Below, piece after piece: positions 27,090 through 36,035 of a stretch of 64,000 nucleotides of DNA. The stretch comes from Paenibacillus sp. Soil522 (lineage in GTDB: Bacteria; Bacillota; Bacilli; Paenibacillales; Paenibacillaceae): NCBI RefSeq assembly GCF_001428245.1, contig NZ_LMRV01000099.1:124864-188863 (forward strand), written 5' to 3'. Under the pieces are notes generated by a model that was not told the DNA's origin, ran no database searches, and worked only from the letters and a program-made list of their open reading frames with translations. Positions within the stretch are counted from its first letter, which is position 1, and each line of letters begins with the position of its first letter. Position numbers and translations under genes: made by a program.

Positions 27090-27136
27090 AAGAACCTTCA
27101 TAACCACTTTAGAAGTGGATCTGAAGGTTCTTTTTT
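27090..27136 (+). terminator. Terminator of the importer-uxuA operon
   Basis: The arms AGAACCTTCA and TGAAGGTTCT, with inner CCACTT/AAGTGG pairing, are followed by TTTTTT. Confidence 0.85.
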
Positions 27137-27224
27137 AGAGCAATTTCACCATTACGCAATTAGCTGGTTTTCCCGTCCAAGGCTGTCGGGGCATTTCAAA
27201 TGGTTGTTTTTCATAATAAAGAGA

Positions 27225-27254
27225 TTGACATTTTTATACAAGTGACTTTACAAT
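27225..27254 (+). promoter_or_regulatory. Promoter of the ArsR-rhodanese gene
   Basis: -35 TTGACA, 18-base spacer, -10 TACAAT. The operator dyad starts 4 bases after the -10, a position suited to repression. Confidence 0.7.
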
Positions 27255-27257
27255 ATG

Positions 27258-27283
27258 ATTATTCAAGTGATTTATTGAATAAT
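27258..27283. promoter_or_regulatory. ArsR/SmtB-type operator dyad
   Basis: 9-base inverted repeat ATTATTCAA / TTGAATAAT with an 8-base spacer. A related CAAGTGACTTTA element occurs between -35 and -10 and is echoed as CAAGTGATTTA in the spacer. The TTCAA/TTGAA dyad is typical of ArsR-family sites. Confidence 0.65.
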
Positions 27284-27315
27284 TGAGGAGTGGGATTATA
27301 GTTACTATCGAAAGA

Positions 27316-27960
27316 ATGTGGAAAGACCGCCTTTATCAGGAATTTGCGCGTATTGGAAAAAGCTTTTCCAGCCCTAAACGATTGGAACTCCTTGACTTAT
27401 TGGCACAAGGTCCAAAATCTGTGGAGGCTTTATCTAGAAGCACTGGTATGAGTATTGCGAATGTATCGCAGCATTTACAAACGTTGTATGAAGCGAGATT
27501 GGTCCGTTTCACGAAAAAAGGCACTTTTGTTATTTATGAACTTGTAGATGCATCTGTGGCTGATTTTATGCTGTCCTTACACAGTTTGTGTGAAAAACAG
27601 TTAGTAGAGATTCAAAGAATTAAAACTGAAATATTACAACACCATGTCAGTATGGAACCCATTTCACTGGAAGGTTTCGTTAAGCGAATGGAGAAAGGCG
27701 AAGTCTTGTTGTTAGATGTAAGACCTAGAGAAGAATATGAAACAGATCATATTCCAGGTGCAATTTCAATTCCCATTGAAGAACTGGAACAGCATATATC
27801 TTCTTTACCAGCGAGTAAGGAAATTGTTGCATACTGCCGTGGACCATATTGTCTGATGTCGGCTCAAGCAGTAGAAATCTTGAACAGAGAAGGGCATAAA
27901 GCTTTTCGTTTGGAAGAGGGAGTACACGAATGGCGCCAGTATGCTGAGCAGCAACATTAA
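27316..27960 (+). CDS. ArsR-family regulator fused to a rhodanese domain
   Basis: 214 aa from ATG 27316. The N-terminal ArsR winged helix (PKRLELLDLLAQGPKSVEALSRSTGMSIANVSQHL) lacks an obvious metal-binding CxC motif. The C-terminal rhodanese domain (VLLLDVRPREEYETDHIPGAISIPIEELE) has active-site loop CRGPYC. The start is uncertain: GAGGAG ends at 27290, so a start nearer 27299 is possible, but only non-standard codons are there in frame; TTG 27283 overlaps the RBS. The fusion suggests a sensor of sulfane sulfur or another thiol-reactive ligand controlling the following exporter. Confidence 0.85.
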   Translation: MWKDRLYQEFARIGKSFSSPKRLELLDLLAQGPKSVEALSRSTGMSIANVSQHLQTLYEARLVRFTKKGTFVIYELVDASVADFMLSLHSLCEKQLVEIQRIKTEILQHHVSMEPISLEGFVKRMEKGEVLLLDVRPREEYETDHIPGAISIPIEELEQHISSLPASKEIVAYCRGPYCLMSAQAVEILNREGHKAFRLEEGVHEWRQYAEQQH

Positions 27961-28005
27961 TTATATCTAGGTACCAATTTTGCAATTGAAAGGTGGTTCT
28001 GAGCG

Positions 28006-29334
28006 ATGTCGCATGCACCCCATGAGTTAGGAATAATTGAAAGTCAAACATCCAGATTTCGGAGTTACATTGATTCCCCGGAAATGCAGGCACGATTATA
28101 TAAACGGACGTTGCTGATCGTCGTCATTTCACAAATTTTTGGCGGCGCAGGACTTGCAGCGGGAGTAACGGTCGGAGCGCTCCTCGCCCAGGATATATTA
28201 GGTACGGAAAGTTCTGCAGGTATTCCTGCCGCGTTATTCACCCTTGGCTCTGCCGTGGCCGCGCTGCTTATTGGGAGACTCTCTCAACGTTTCGGACGTC
28301 GTTCAGGACTCGCGACTGGATTCTTAACTGGAGGCATTGGCGCAATCGGGGTATTGATTGCAGCAATAGATCACAATATTCTACTTCTGTTTGCTTCGCT
28401 GCTAATCTATGGTGCAGGCACCGCTTCAAACTTGCAAACACGCTATGCAGGAACAGACTTAGCAAAACCTGCACAGCGTGCAAAAGCAGTCAGTATTGCA
28501 ATGGTTTCAACTACCTTCGGTGCCGTTTCAGGTCCAAACTTAGTTGATGTAATGGGCCGATTCGCTATGTCAATCGGTATCCCAGCCTTAGCTGGTCCTT
28601 TCATTTTAGCTGCCGCTGCCTACATACTTGCCGGGCTGGTCCTTTTAGCTTTTCTTCGTCCAGATCCATTCGTCGTTGCGAAAGTAATCACCGAAGCACA
28701 GAATTCGGATCAGAGCGGCCCCTCAAACATGAATTCGAATATACTTGCAATCAACAGCCGGGGGATCATTGTTGGTGCTACCGTAATGATCTTAACCCAA
28801 ATCGTTATGGTCGCAATTATGACAATGACTCCAATACACATGAAGCACCACGGACATAGTTTGGGTGAGGTAGGATTAGTAATCGGTATCCATATCGGCG
28901 CGATGTATCTCCCATCCCTCATAACAGGTGTTCTCGTTGACAAGGTCGGACGCACTGCTATGTCGTGTGCCTCTGGTGCCGTTCTGCTTGCCGCTGGTAT
29001 TTTTGCTGCTGTTGCGCCTGCCGATTCCATGCTGGGCCTCATCATCGCTCTCGCACTGCTAGGAATTGGCTGGAACTTTGGCATAATTAGTGGCACAGCT
29101 CTCATCGTTGATGCAACTCAACCAGCCACTCGAGCAAAAATACAAGGAACTATTGATGTCTTGATTGCTTTGGCTGGGGCATCTGGTGGAGTACTTTCTG
29201 GCATACTTGTAGCAAACTCTAGTTACGCAACACTTTCATTTATCGGGGGCACCCTTTCACTGCTGTTGATACCAGTCATTATCTGGTACCGAAACAATCG
29301 CAAAATGGAGAGATCCAAAAATATGCCATTTTAA
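28006..29334 (+). CDS. MFS transporter downstream of the ArsR-rhodanese regulator
   Basis: 442 aa, about 12 TM segments. The MFS loop 2-3 motif reads GRLSQRFGRRSGL and a second-half equivalent reads GVLVDKVGRTAM. Start ATG 28006 with GAAAGGTGG upstream, 45 bases after the regulator gene, so an operon is likely. A hydrophobic transporter controlled by an ArsR-rhodanese protein is probably an exporter of a toxic small molecule or a sulfur compound. The substrate is unknown. Confidence 0.85.
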   Translation: MSHAPHELGIIESQTSRFRSYIDSPEMQARLYKRTLLIVVISQIFGGAGLAAGVTVGALLAQDILGTESSAGIPAALFTLGSAVAALLIGRLSQRFGRRSGLATGFLTGGIGAIGVLIAAIDHNILLLFASLLIYGAGTASNLQTRYAGTDLAKPAQRAKAVSIAMVSTTFGAVSGPNLVDVMGRFAMSIGIPALAGPFILAAAAYILAGLVLLAFLRPDPFVVAKVITEAQNSDQSGPSNMNSNILAINSRGIIVGATVMILTQIVMVAIMTMTPIHMKHHGHSLGEVGLVIGIHIGAMYLPSLITGVLVDKVGRTAMSCASGAVLLAAGIFAAVAPADSMLGLIIALALLGIGWNFGIISGTALIVDATQPATRAKIQGTIDVLIALAGASGGVLSGILVANSSYATLSFIGGTLSLLLIPVIIWYRNNRKMERSKNMPF

Positions 29335-29411
29335 TACAGGTAAGCATAACGCAAAAAAGCGAAACGCAGGTTCACGTTCCGCTCTTGGACTACTTATGCT
29401 ATGCCGAACGG

Positions 29412-30800
29412 TCAGCTCCAAAGCCGATCGTTGGAGTGGTAATGATTCCAGTTATCTGTCGACTCCCACAGGCCTGGAATTTGCGGATGAAGATGCTGAG
29501 CCAGCACCTCATCATTCAGATCGTCGATGCCAAGTCCGGGTGCATCGGTCATGTGGATAAAGCCATTCTGAACGAGCTTCTTCGGAAGCTTGCCGCTAAT
29601 GATGATATCATCCCACCAGGGAACTTCGCACGAGTGATACTCAAGCGCCATGAAATTCTCCGTAGCTGCGGCGACATGGGCGGCTGCGAGGCAAGCGATC
29701 GGGCTTTCCGCCATATGAATCGCCATGGCAACACCGTATTCCTGCGCCATATCACCGATTTTTTTCGTTTCCAATATACCGCCGGTCGTCAGCACATCAG
29801 GATGGATAACGGATACACCGCCAGCCTGTAGTAGAGGGCGGAAGTTTTCCTTCAAATAAATATCCTCGCCCGTGCAAATCGGGGTGGCGACCGCACGCGA
29901 CAGCTTGGCGTATTGCTCCGTGTACTGCCATGGCAGCATATCCTCCATCCAGGCAAGATTGAATTTATCGACGCGTCGTCCAAGCTTAATGCAATCCTCA
30001 AGGCCGATATGGCCAAAATGATCAACTGCAAGCGGTACCTCATAACCGATAACCGCACGCACATCCGCAACGTATTGCTCAAGCATATCCAGCCCTTTTT
30101 CAGTTACATGAATCGCGGTGAAAGGATGAGGGATGTTGTAAATATCATAATGTTGGTTACGAATATCGCGAATATCGTCCTCTGTTAACGTACCGGTATT
30201 CGCACGATAACGGTTTTTCGATTTGCTGCGCATTTCCTCCAAAAAACCGAGCGGGGCGCTTAACGTGCCGGGCTCGTTAATAATTTGACCAATGCCGAGA
30301 TCCATCTTCAGAAAGGTGAAGCCTTCCTCCATACGCTTCTTAAGCGCTACACCCATGGCCGTGCCCGTATCCTTGCCGACTACTTCGGTATCGCAGTACA
30401 TCCGGATTTTTTCACGGAACTTGCCGCCCAGCATTTGATAGATAGGAACACCATAAGCTTTTCCCGCCAAATCCCATAATGCGATTTCGAGCCCGCTGAC
30501 ACCGCCGCCTTGACGGGCATGGCCGCCAAACTGCTTGATGCGGCGAAAAAGTTTGTCGATATTGCAAGGATTTTCGCCTAACAGCCGACCTTTAAGCATT
30601 TGGGCATACACCTTATCCGCGCCGTCACGCACCTCGCCAAATCCGACCAGCCCTTGGTTGGTGTACACCTTAATTAGACTGCTATGAAACGGACCGCCAA
30701 CAATATCGGTAAACCGAATATCGGTAATGCGAAGCGTAGACGGGCTGGAAAAAGTGCTGACATGGGCAATCGTTTCTTCGTAGGATTGGCTGTTGGACAT
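29412..30800 (-). CDS. Mandelate racemase/muconate lactonizing enzyme family dehydratase
   Basis: 462 aa, enolase superfamily. Metal-ligand candidates are Asp in VPLAVDHFGHI, Glu in AWMEDMLPW and Glu in CTGEDIY; a base candidate is His in AMAIHMAESP. The barrel start carries FLKMDLG. The N-terminal capping domain is complete (LRITDIRFTDIVGGPFHSSLIKVYTNQGLVGFGEVRDG). It probably dehydrates a sugar acid, fitting the uronate theme. AAGGAG precedes ATG 30800. It is third in a minus-strand operon after two SDR genes. The exact acid sugar cannot be told. Confidence 0.85.
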   Translation of the reverse strand: MSNSQSYEETIAHVSTFSSPSTLRITDIRFTDIVGGPFHSSLIKVYTNQGLVGFGEVRDGADKVYAQMLKGRLLGENPCNIDKLFRRIKQFGGHARQGGGVSGLEIALWDLAGKAYGVPIYQMLGGKFREKIRMYCDTEVVGKDTGTAMGVALKKRMEEGFTFLKMDLGIGQIINEPGTLSAPLGFLEEMRSKSKNRYRANTGTLTEDDIRDIRNQHYDIYNIPHPFTAIHVTEKGLDMLEQYVADVRAVIGYEVPLAVDHFGHIGLEDCIKLGRRVDKFNLAWMEDMLPWQYTEQYAKLSRAVATPICTGEDIYLKENFRPLLQAGGVSVIHPDVLTTGGILETKKIGDMAQEYGVAMAIHMAESPIACLAAAHVAAATENFMALEYHSCEVPWWDDIIISGKLPKKLVQNGFIHMTDAPGLGIDDLNDEVLAQHLHPQIPGLWESTDNWNHYHSNDRLWS

Positions 30801-30854
30801 GGAATATCACTCCTTGATTTTTATTATTTAGCGTTATTATTCAACCGGTCCGGA

Positions 30855-31640
30855 TTAAAGCAGCATGCTGCCGCCGTCAAGCCTAATAGAAGAGCCCGTC
30901 ATGAACTCGCTCTCATCCGATGCGATATAACAAACGAGCTGCGCTACATCGAGTGGGCGGCCGACTCTGCCAAGCGGGAATTTATCGCGAATTGAGCGGG
31001 TCGTTTTTTTGTGCTTCTCGAGATCTTCTGCGGTCATAATCGGCCTGGATTCCCTGGCGCTCTGTTTGCCGACATCCACAGCGCCGGGCTCGATCGTATT
31101 AACGGTAATGCCATATTGGGCGAGCTCGATTGCGCTTTCCCTGCCGAGCATGCGGATGCCGCCCTTGGTCATGGCGTAGACGACGTCGAAGTCGGTAGGC
31201 CGCTTACTATGAACCGATGACATATTAATGATGCGGCCGGATTGTTTCTGCTTCATGTAAGGGACTACGGCCTGCATGCATTGCCAATAGCCCTTCACGT
31301 TGATGCTCATCATGCGATCGAATGAGGACTCGACATAGTCGAAGAAATCATAGTTGAGCTGCAGGGCGGCATTATTAACGAGGATGTCAATGCCTCCGAA
31401 GTGATCCGCGACTTTTCCGATCATCTGATCAATTTCCCGCTTATGCGCGACATTAGCCTGTACGATCATGGTGTCACCGCCGAAGTCATCAATTTGCTGC
31501 TTCGTATGAAGCGCACCGGCATCGCTTTGATTGTAATGAACCGCGACTAGGACCCCGCGGCGCGCGAGCTCAATAGCTACACCCTTGCCAATACCTGTTC
31601 CGGCGCCGGTCACTAAAGCGATTTTGCCTGCAATACTCAT
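30855..31640 (-). CDS. Short-chain dehydrogenase/reductase (SDR) 1
   Basis: 261 aa classical SDR. Cofactor motif VTGAGTGIGKG (about residues 10-20), NNA motif DILVNNAALQ, and catalytic Ser-Tyr-Lys in MSSVHSKRPTDFDVVYAMTKGG. The C-terminal end IRLDGGSMLL is typical. GGAGGTG precedes ATG 31640. It is middle gene of the operon 32441-29412, probably an aldonate or keto-sugar oxidoreductase. Confidence 0.88.
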   Translation of the reverse strand: MSIAGKIALVTGAGTGIGKGVAIELARRGVLVAVHYNQSDAGALHTKQQIDDFGGDTMIVQANVAHKREIDQMIGKVADHFGGIDILVNNAALQLNYDFFDYVESSFDRMMSINVKGYWQCMQAVVPYMKQKQSGRIINMSSVHSKRPTDFDVVYAMTKGGIRMLGRESAIELAQYGITVNTIEPGAVDVGKQSARESRPIMTAEDLEKHKKTTRSIRDKFPLGRVGRPLDVAQLVCYIASDESEFMTGSSIRLDGGSMLL

Positions 31641-31661
31641 GCTACACCTCCATACCGGCGG

Positions 31662-32441
31662 TTAACGTCGTTTCATCTTGAAATTCATATAGTGCAGCAG
31701 AAAACCCCCGTCAAGCCTAATATCTGATCCGTTTATGTAGCGCGCTTCGTCTGATGTCAGAAATAAGATAAGCTCGGCAAGATCATCATAGCTGCCTAAA
31801 ACAGCGTTTGGAACCTTGCATTCGTACTCGTTATATAGTGTGGAGATCGAACTTTGAAATAGCTCATCGTCGCCTTCCAGCGGACCTAATTCGATCGTAT
31901 TTACACTGACACCGAATCGGCCCAGCACGAGAGCAGCTTCCTTCGAGAGCATTTTGACCGCGCCTTTGGAGAGGCTGTACGTGAAGGCGGAGCCTGTCGG
32001 CTTCTCGGCATGAATGGAGGAGACGTAGATGATTTTTCCGGCTTGCTTCTCCCGCATCTGTTTGCCGACCGCCTGCGTACAAATAAAAGCGGATTTCGCA
32101 TTCACATTTAAGCTTTGCAAAAAAAGCTCTTCTTCGCCGTGTTCGACCGTGCTTGGGTAGACAGCTTTATTATTATGTATGAGCACATCTACCTTGCCTA
32201 GCTGCTGCTCCGCAAATTGAAGCATGTCTGCAACCTCGGCGCTTTTACAAAGGTCAATATTGACAACGATCGCTTGTAAGCCTGCCTCATGGATAAGCGC
32301 TAATTCCCGAGTGAGCTTTGCGCCTTCTGAATAACTGTTCAAAATAAAATGAGCGCCTTTTTGAGACAAACGACTTATGACAGCTTTGCCGCTGCTGCTA
32401 TCCGAATCCGTAATAAAGACAATCTTTTTTTGCAGATTCAT
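31662..32441 (-). CDS. SDR-family protein 2 with degenerate cofactor motif
   Basis: 259 aa, a paralogue of the downstream SDR. The Ser/Tyr/Lys active site is intact (YVSSIHAEKPTGSAFTYSLSKGA), as is the C-terminal DIRLDGGFLLHY. The glycine-rich motif, however, reads ITDSDSSSGKAV instead of TGxxxGxG. Start ATG 32441 has GGAGGGGATCT upstream; the longer frame to 32516 has no RBS. Loss of two glycines may change cofactor affinity or leave a non-catalytic partner of SDR 1. First gene of the minus-strand operon. Confidence 0.82.
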   Translation of the reverse strand: MNLQKKIVFITDSDSSSGKAVISRLSQKGAHFILNSYSEGAKLTRELALIHEAGLQAIVVNIDLCKSAEVADMLQFAEQQLGKVDVLIHNNKAVYPSTVEHGEEELFLQSLNVNAKSAFICTQAVGKQMREKQAGKIIYVSSIHAEKPTGSAFTYSLSKGAVKMLSKEAALVLGRFGVSVNTIELGPLEGDDELFQSSISTLYNEYECKVPNAVLGSYDDLAELILFLTSDEARYINGSDIRLDGGFLLHYMNFKMKRR

Positions 32442-32755
32442 AGATCCCCTCCATAAAAGCAGACATGTGTTGATGAAAGCCCTTGCAGCTAATTTTAGTA
32501 AGTTTGACCCTCGCATGGCGATGCCGTAAAGTTATGATTTTGTTTGTTTTTTTTCAAACCGTCCATTTGCCTCAGAAGTATATCATTTTCAAATATTAAA
32601 AGATTTGCGCATATGGTACTATTAATTGTGCGAAGCGGTCATCAAGGCGCGAGCGCTATTAAATCCGGCAAGAAAGCAAGCCTGCTGAAACGTCACACCA
32701 TAAGCCAGCTATTTAGATCGTAACGGATTCCATTGACAAAGAGGAGCGATTGACG

Positions 32756-33763
32756 ATGAAGGTATTGTTTATTGGTGGAACTGGTTTGATAAGCGAAGCT
32801 GTGTCCAGGCTTGCAATAGCAAGAGGAATTGAGCTCTATCTATTTAACAGAGGGAAGCGGGACGGCTTCGTACCTGACGGCGCTAAGGTAATAACCGGCG
32901 ATATCCGCGATGCTCATGCTGCGGCTGCGGCGCTCCAGGGACATGTTTTCGACGTTGTTGTCGATTGGATTGCTTTTACGCCAGAGCATGTCAGCGTTGA
33001 CATCGAGCTGTTTCGCGGACGCACGAAGCAATACATATTTATAAGCTCGGCCTCCGCTTACCAGAAGCCGCCAAAGCACTATATGATAACGGAGGAAGCA
33101 ACGCCGCTTGAAAATCGCTACTGGCAATACTCGCGCGATAAGATTGCATGCGAGCAGCTGCTGCTAGAGAAGCAGGCAGAAGCGGAGTTTCCTGTCACCA
33201 TTGTTAGACCGTCGTTTACATACGGAGACACGATGATCCCGGCGGCACTAAACAGCTGGCCTCATCCTTGGTCACTAATCGCTAGAATGCGAGAGGGACG
33301 TCCTGTTATTGTCCATGGAGACGGTTCATCACTCTGGACGATGACCCACAATACCGATTTCGCCAAAGGCTTTGTCGGGTTGCTCGGACGAGAGGAAGCG
33401 ATTGGGCAAGCTTATCATATTACCTCGGATGAAGTATTAACCTGGAATCAAATTTATGAAGCGATAGGTGAGGCAGCCGGCGTAGAGCCGAAGCTCGTAC
33501 ATATTTCAACCGATTTTCTCGTATCGCATGACCCAGATCTCGAGGGCGGCCTGCTGGGCGATAAATCGGTTACGAGTGTGTTTGATAACAGCAAGATCAA
33601 GAGCTTGGTTCCCGAATTTGAAGCAACCCTATCGTTTGCGGAAGGCATTAAACGTACGGTCGCTTGGTTTGAAGCGCATCCTGAGCGCTGCAGCGTGGAC
33701 GAGGCTTGGAACGAGCAGATGGATTCGATTATCGCTGCCCATGCTGCCGGTTTAAAAAAATAA
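32756..33763 (+). CDS. NAD-dependent epimerase/dehydratase (extended SDR)
   Basis: 335 aa. N-terminal MKVLFIGGTGLISEAVSRLA (GGTGxI motif). The active-site region is YIFISSASAYQKP and YWQYSRDKIACE (Tyr-x3-Lys), with FTYGDTMIP further on. GAGGAG lies 9 bases before ATG 32756, which is preferred over TTG 32750. It is divergent from the SDR operon and followed by a terminator. Substrates of this group are nucleotide sugars or other sugar-like molecules. No specific assignment. Confidence 0.82.
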   Translation: MKVLFIGGTGLISEAVSRLAIARGIELYLFNRGKRDGFVPDGAKVITGDIRDAHAAAAALQGHVFDVVVDWIAFTPEHVSVDIELFRGRTKQYIFISSASAYQKPPKHYMITEEATPLENRYWQYSRDKIACEQLLLEKQAEAEFPVTIVRPSFTYGDTMIPAALNSWPHPWSLIARMREGRPVIVHGDGSSLWTMTHNTDFAKGFVGLLGREEAIGQAYHITSDEVLTWNQIYEAIGEAAGVEPKLVHISTDFLVSHDPDLEGGLLGDKSVTSVFDNSKIKSLVPEFEATLSFAEGIKRTVAWFEAHPERCSVDEAWNEQMDSIIAAHAAGLKK

Positions 33764-33775
33764 ATGGTTAATCAC

Positions 33776-33813
33776 AAAAAAGCTCTTATTCTCTAAGGAA
33801 TAAGAGCTTTTTT
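33776..33813 (+). terminator. Intrinsic terminator after the epimerase gene
   Basis: 16-base arms AAAAAAGCTCTTATTC and exact complement with a 6-base loop. The hairpin ends in TTTTTT on both strands and is potentially bidirectional. Confidence 0.9.
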
Positions 33814-34043
33814 GTGTCTAAATATGCACTCCGCAGGCGTGACTATAACCATGAGGATTTAGTTTAAAATTTTCTCATAATTAGCTTTTTCACGGAAATC
33901 CGTATAAAACCTCGTCTTTTGGAGGAGACAGCGACATATACTCATCACAGACCGTCCACTTATTATTCTTACTTATGAATTTAATCCATCTAACTTATAT
34001 CGTAACAGGTATACTTCATTAACTTAAAAGGAGAGATATCTAC

Positions 34044-35117
34044 ATGCGAAAAAAGTTAAATCAGCATTTATTCGTTTATTTACTTATTTTATCCCTAGTT
34101 ATTACATTAGGGATGTATGTGAAGCCTTTAAATAACGCCGCGGAAGCCGATTTGTCTGAGGCGCCGCAGAAGCTGGCGGTTGAAGCCACAAGCGCGATAA
34201 CGACTGCCGCTCCCGGCAGCGATCCAATCGTATCCACCGTCCATTTAGCGATCCCCTCATCCACCTCTAATCCAACAACTGCCAGTACGCCGGATATCCC
34301 GATCGAACAACCCCCGAGCACCCTTCCAAAGAAGCAAATCCAAGCTGAAAAAGAACAGGCTATCGACGAAAAGCCTGATACATACGAGGTTACTGCGTTT
34401 TACCTTAACGTACGTACAAAACCGAGCGCGCAGTCGGATATTATAAAGGTCGTAAAGCAAGGTACGCGGTTAAAGGTAACGGCAAAAACCGATAATGGCT
34501 GGCTCGAGCTGCAAGGCGAAGGCTTCGTTCATGGAGGCTATGCCGAAAAAATAAAAGGGGAAGTATCCGTGTTATCCTTCTCAGCTGCAAGCAATCGTGT
34601 GCCCGCAATCGAAATTAATGATGCCGGCGCAGAGAGAGAGCGGCAATCCGAAAGGATAGAAGAGCCAGAAGTGGAAGAGCTTAACCAGCCGACTTCGATC
34701 GTTGAGTCTGATTCTGGCCTGACCGAAGCGCATATCGCAAAAATATTCGAAGGCACCGCGCTATCCGGCCACAATTTGGAACAAGCTATCCTAGAGATCG
34801 AGGAGGAGTACGGCATTAACGCTTATTTTACGATCGCCGTCATGAAGCTGGAGAGCGGCAACGGCAAAAGCTGGTTGGCCAAAAAGAAAAATAATTTATT
34901 CGGCCTGAATGCGATAGATGGCAATAAATATAATAAAGCCTTCAGCTTTAAAACGAAGGGAGACAGCGTTCGGAAATTTGGAAAGCTGCTTTCTAGGAAT
35001 TATGTCAACAAAGGGCTGACCACAATTGAGAAGGTAGCCCGAAAATATTGCCCCGCCAATTCGAGATGGTCGAGCTTAGTTAAAAATATTATGAAAAGAG
35101 ATTACAATAAGCTTTAA
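34044..35117 (+). CDS. Secreted SH3b-glucosaminidase (peptidoglycan hydrolase)
   Basis: 357 aa. N-terminal signal or anchor segment (LFVYLLILSLVITLGMYV), then a Ser/Thr/Pro-rich linker (residues about 35-105). A bacterial SH3 domain follows (AFYLNVRTKPSAQSDIIKVVKQGTRLKV, about 118-165). The C-terminal LytD-type endo-beta-N-acetylglucosaminidase domain has the catalytic Glu in VMKLESGNGKSW and the NNLFGLNA motif. It is exported to cleave the glycan strands of peptidoglycan. AAAAGGAGAG precedes the start. It stands alone. Confidence 0.88.
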   Translation: MRKKLNQHLFVYLLILSLVITLGMYVKPLNNAAEADLSEAPQKLAVEATSAITTAAPGSDPIVSTVHLAIPSSTSNPTTASTPDIPIEQPPSTLPKKQIQAEKEQAIDEKPDTYEVTAFYLNVRTKPSAQSDIIKVVKQGTRLKVTAKTDNGWLELQGEGFVHGGYAEKIKGEVSVLSFSAASNRVPAIEINDAGAERERQSERIEEPEVEELNQPTSIVESDSGLTEAHIAKIFEGTALSGHNLEQAILEIEEEYGINAYFTIAVMKLESGNGKSWLAKKKNNLFGLNAIDGNKYNKAFSFKTKGDSVRKFGKLLSRNYVNKGLTTIEKVARKYCPANSRWSSLVKNIMKRDYNKL

Positions 35118-35194
35118 CTTGGCATTTTCGCAGCAAGTATGTTATTTTCATCTCCTAAGTAACTTTTGTAAAGAATACATAGGAGGTCACCAGC

Positions 35195-35722
35195 ATGATG
35201 GAAACCGTTCAAAAGATGCCGTTCGGCTATGAACCGCCAAAGGATGAACGAAAGGGTACGATCGTTTATTATGATTCATTCGAGCATACGACGGAACGGG
35301 AGCTTGATCTAGCGGCTTACATTGCCAAAGAACGGTTATTTCTTAAGCTTGTTCTCTATCCGCTGCATGAGCAAAGCGTAAAACGGATGACGAGGGAAGA
35401 GGTTAGTCCGTTCTATAAGCGGGAAGACCGGCTGCATGAATGGAAGCGTGATCGCAAAGAGGAGAATGTCGTCGTTGAGCGGCTCGAAGTCAAACGGAAA
35501 AAGTATACGCCAATCGATTCTGCGCTGCGGCATTTGGCGGAAACCTATCCTAAACCGCTATTTTTGCTCATGACCGGGGAGATGGCTAATTTATTCGCGT
35601 CGTTCTCCTCATTCGAGGAATGGATTGTGAAAATTAGATTATTGCTGACGGAGGAGCCGGCAAAGCTGCATCCGCGGCTTATACAATACCGTCATCGGTG
35701 GGAGCCTGTTATCAATAAATGA
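35195..35722 (+). CDS. Conserved hypothetical protein, 175 aa
   Basis: 175 aa, soluble and highly charged, with no signal peptide or TM segment. Notable stretches are FGYEPPKDERKGTIVYYDSF and RREDRLHEWKRDRKE-like basic/acidic runs in the middle, with a more hydrophobic PKPLFLLMTGEMANLFASF near residues 118-136. AGGAGGTCACC upstream is a near-perfect RBS, so the gene is surely translated. Start ATG 35195 or 35198. No family is recognised. Confidence 0.7.
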   Translation: MMETVQKMPFGYEPPKDERKGTIVYYDSFEHTTERELDLAAYIAKERLFLKLVLYPLHEQSVKRMTREEVSPFYKREDRLHEWKRDRKEENVVVERLEVKRKKYTPIDSALRHLAETYPKPLFLLMTGEMANLFASFSSFEEWIVKIRLLLTEEPAKLHPRLIQYRHRWEPVINK

Positions 35723-35742
35723 TGTCAAAGCAACAGAAGCGA

Positions 35743-35790
35743 AAAGAGCTGCCCGTGAGAGAACCTCAAGGACAGCTCTTTGCCGTTTTA
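35743..35790. terminator. Hairpin between the 175-aa gene and the convergent small gene
   Basis: Arms AAAGAGCTG and CAGCTCTTT with a long loop, then GCCGTTTT. It is a weak to moderate terminator, possibly serving both convergent genes. Confidence 0.55.
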
Positions 35791-35806
35791 TCAGTGCTGC
35801 TGCAAG

Positions 35807-35953
35807 CTAGCCCGTAGAAGGGCTGTTTGGCACATGGCCTTTTTGATTGCGATTATCGTCTGTTGAAGCTGCCACGGCATTCTCCGCATCCTTAGAGCTT
35901 GCTTCAAATGCCTGATTTTTGCTTGCAATCGACTTATTTTTGTTGCGAGCCAT
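35807..35953 (-). CDS. 48-aa hydrophilic small protein (spore-type candidate)
   Basis: Encodes 48 residues beginning MARNKNKSIASKNQAFEASS and ending GHVPNSPSTG. The RBS GGAGGTAATACG sits 7 bases before the ATG. It is very rich in Asn, Lys, Ser, Ala and Asp, and has no Cys or Trp and only one aromatic residue. That composition is typical of small acid-soluble or coat-associated spore proteins, but it does not match the SspK/N/O/P sequences I remember. It overlaps a longer frame on the same strand (35791-35988) that has a worse start. Confidence 0.6.
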   Translation of the reverse strand: MARNKNKSIASKNQAFEASSKDAENAVAASTDDNRNQKGHVPNSPSTG

Positions 35954-36035
35954 CGTATTACCTCCACAAGCTTGATTGCCTTAAACAATGAGGCAAGTAT
36001 AGGTTATCCAAGTTTTATTGAATTAATCTTCCGTA

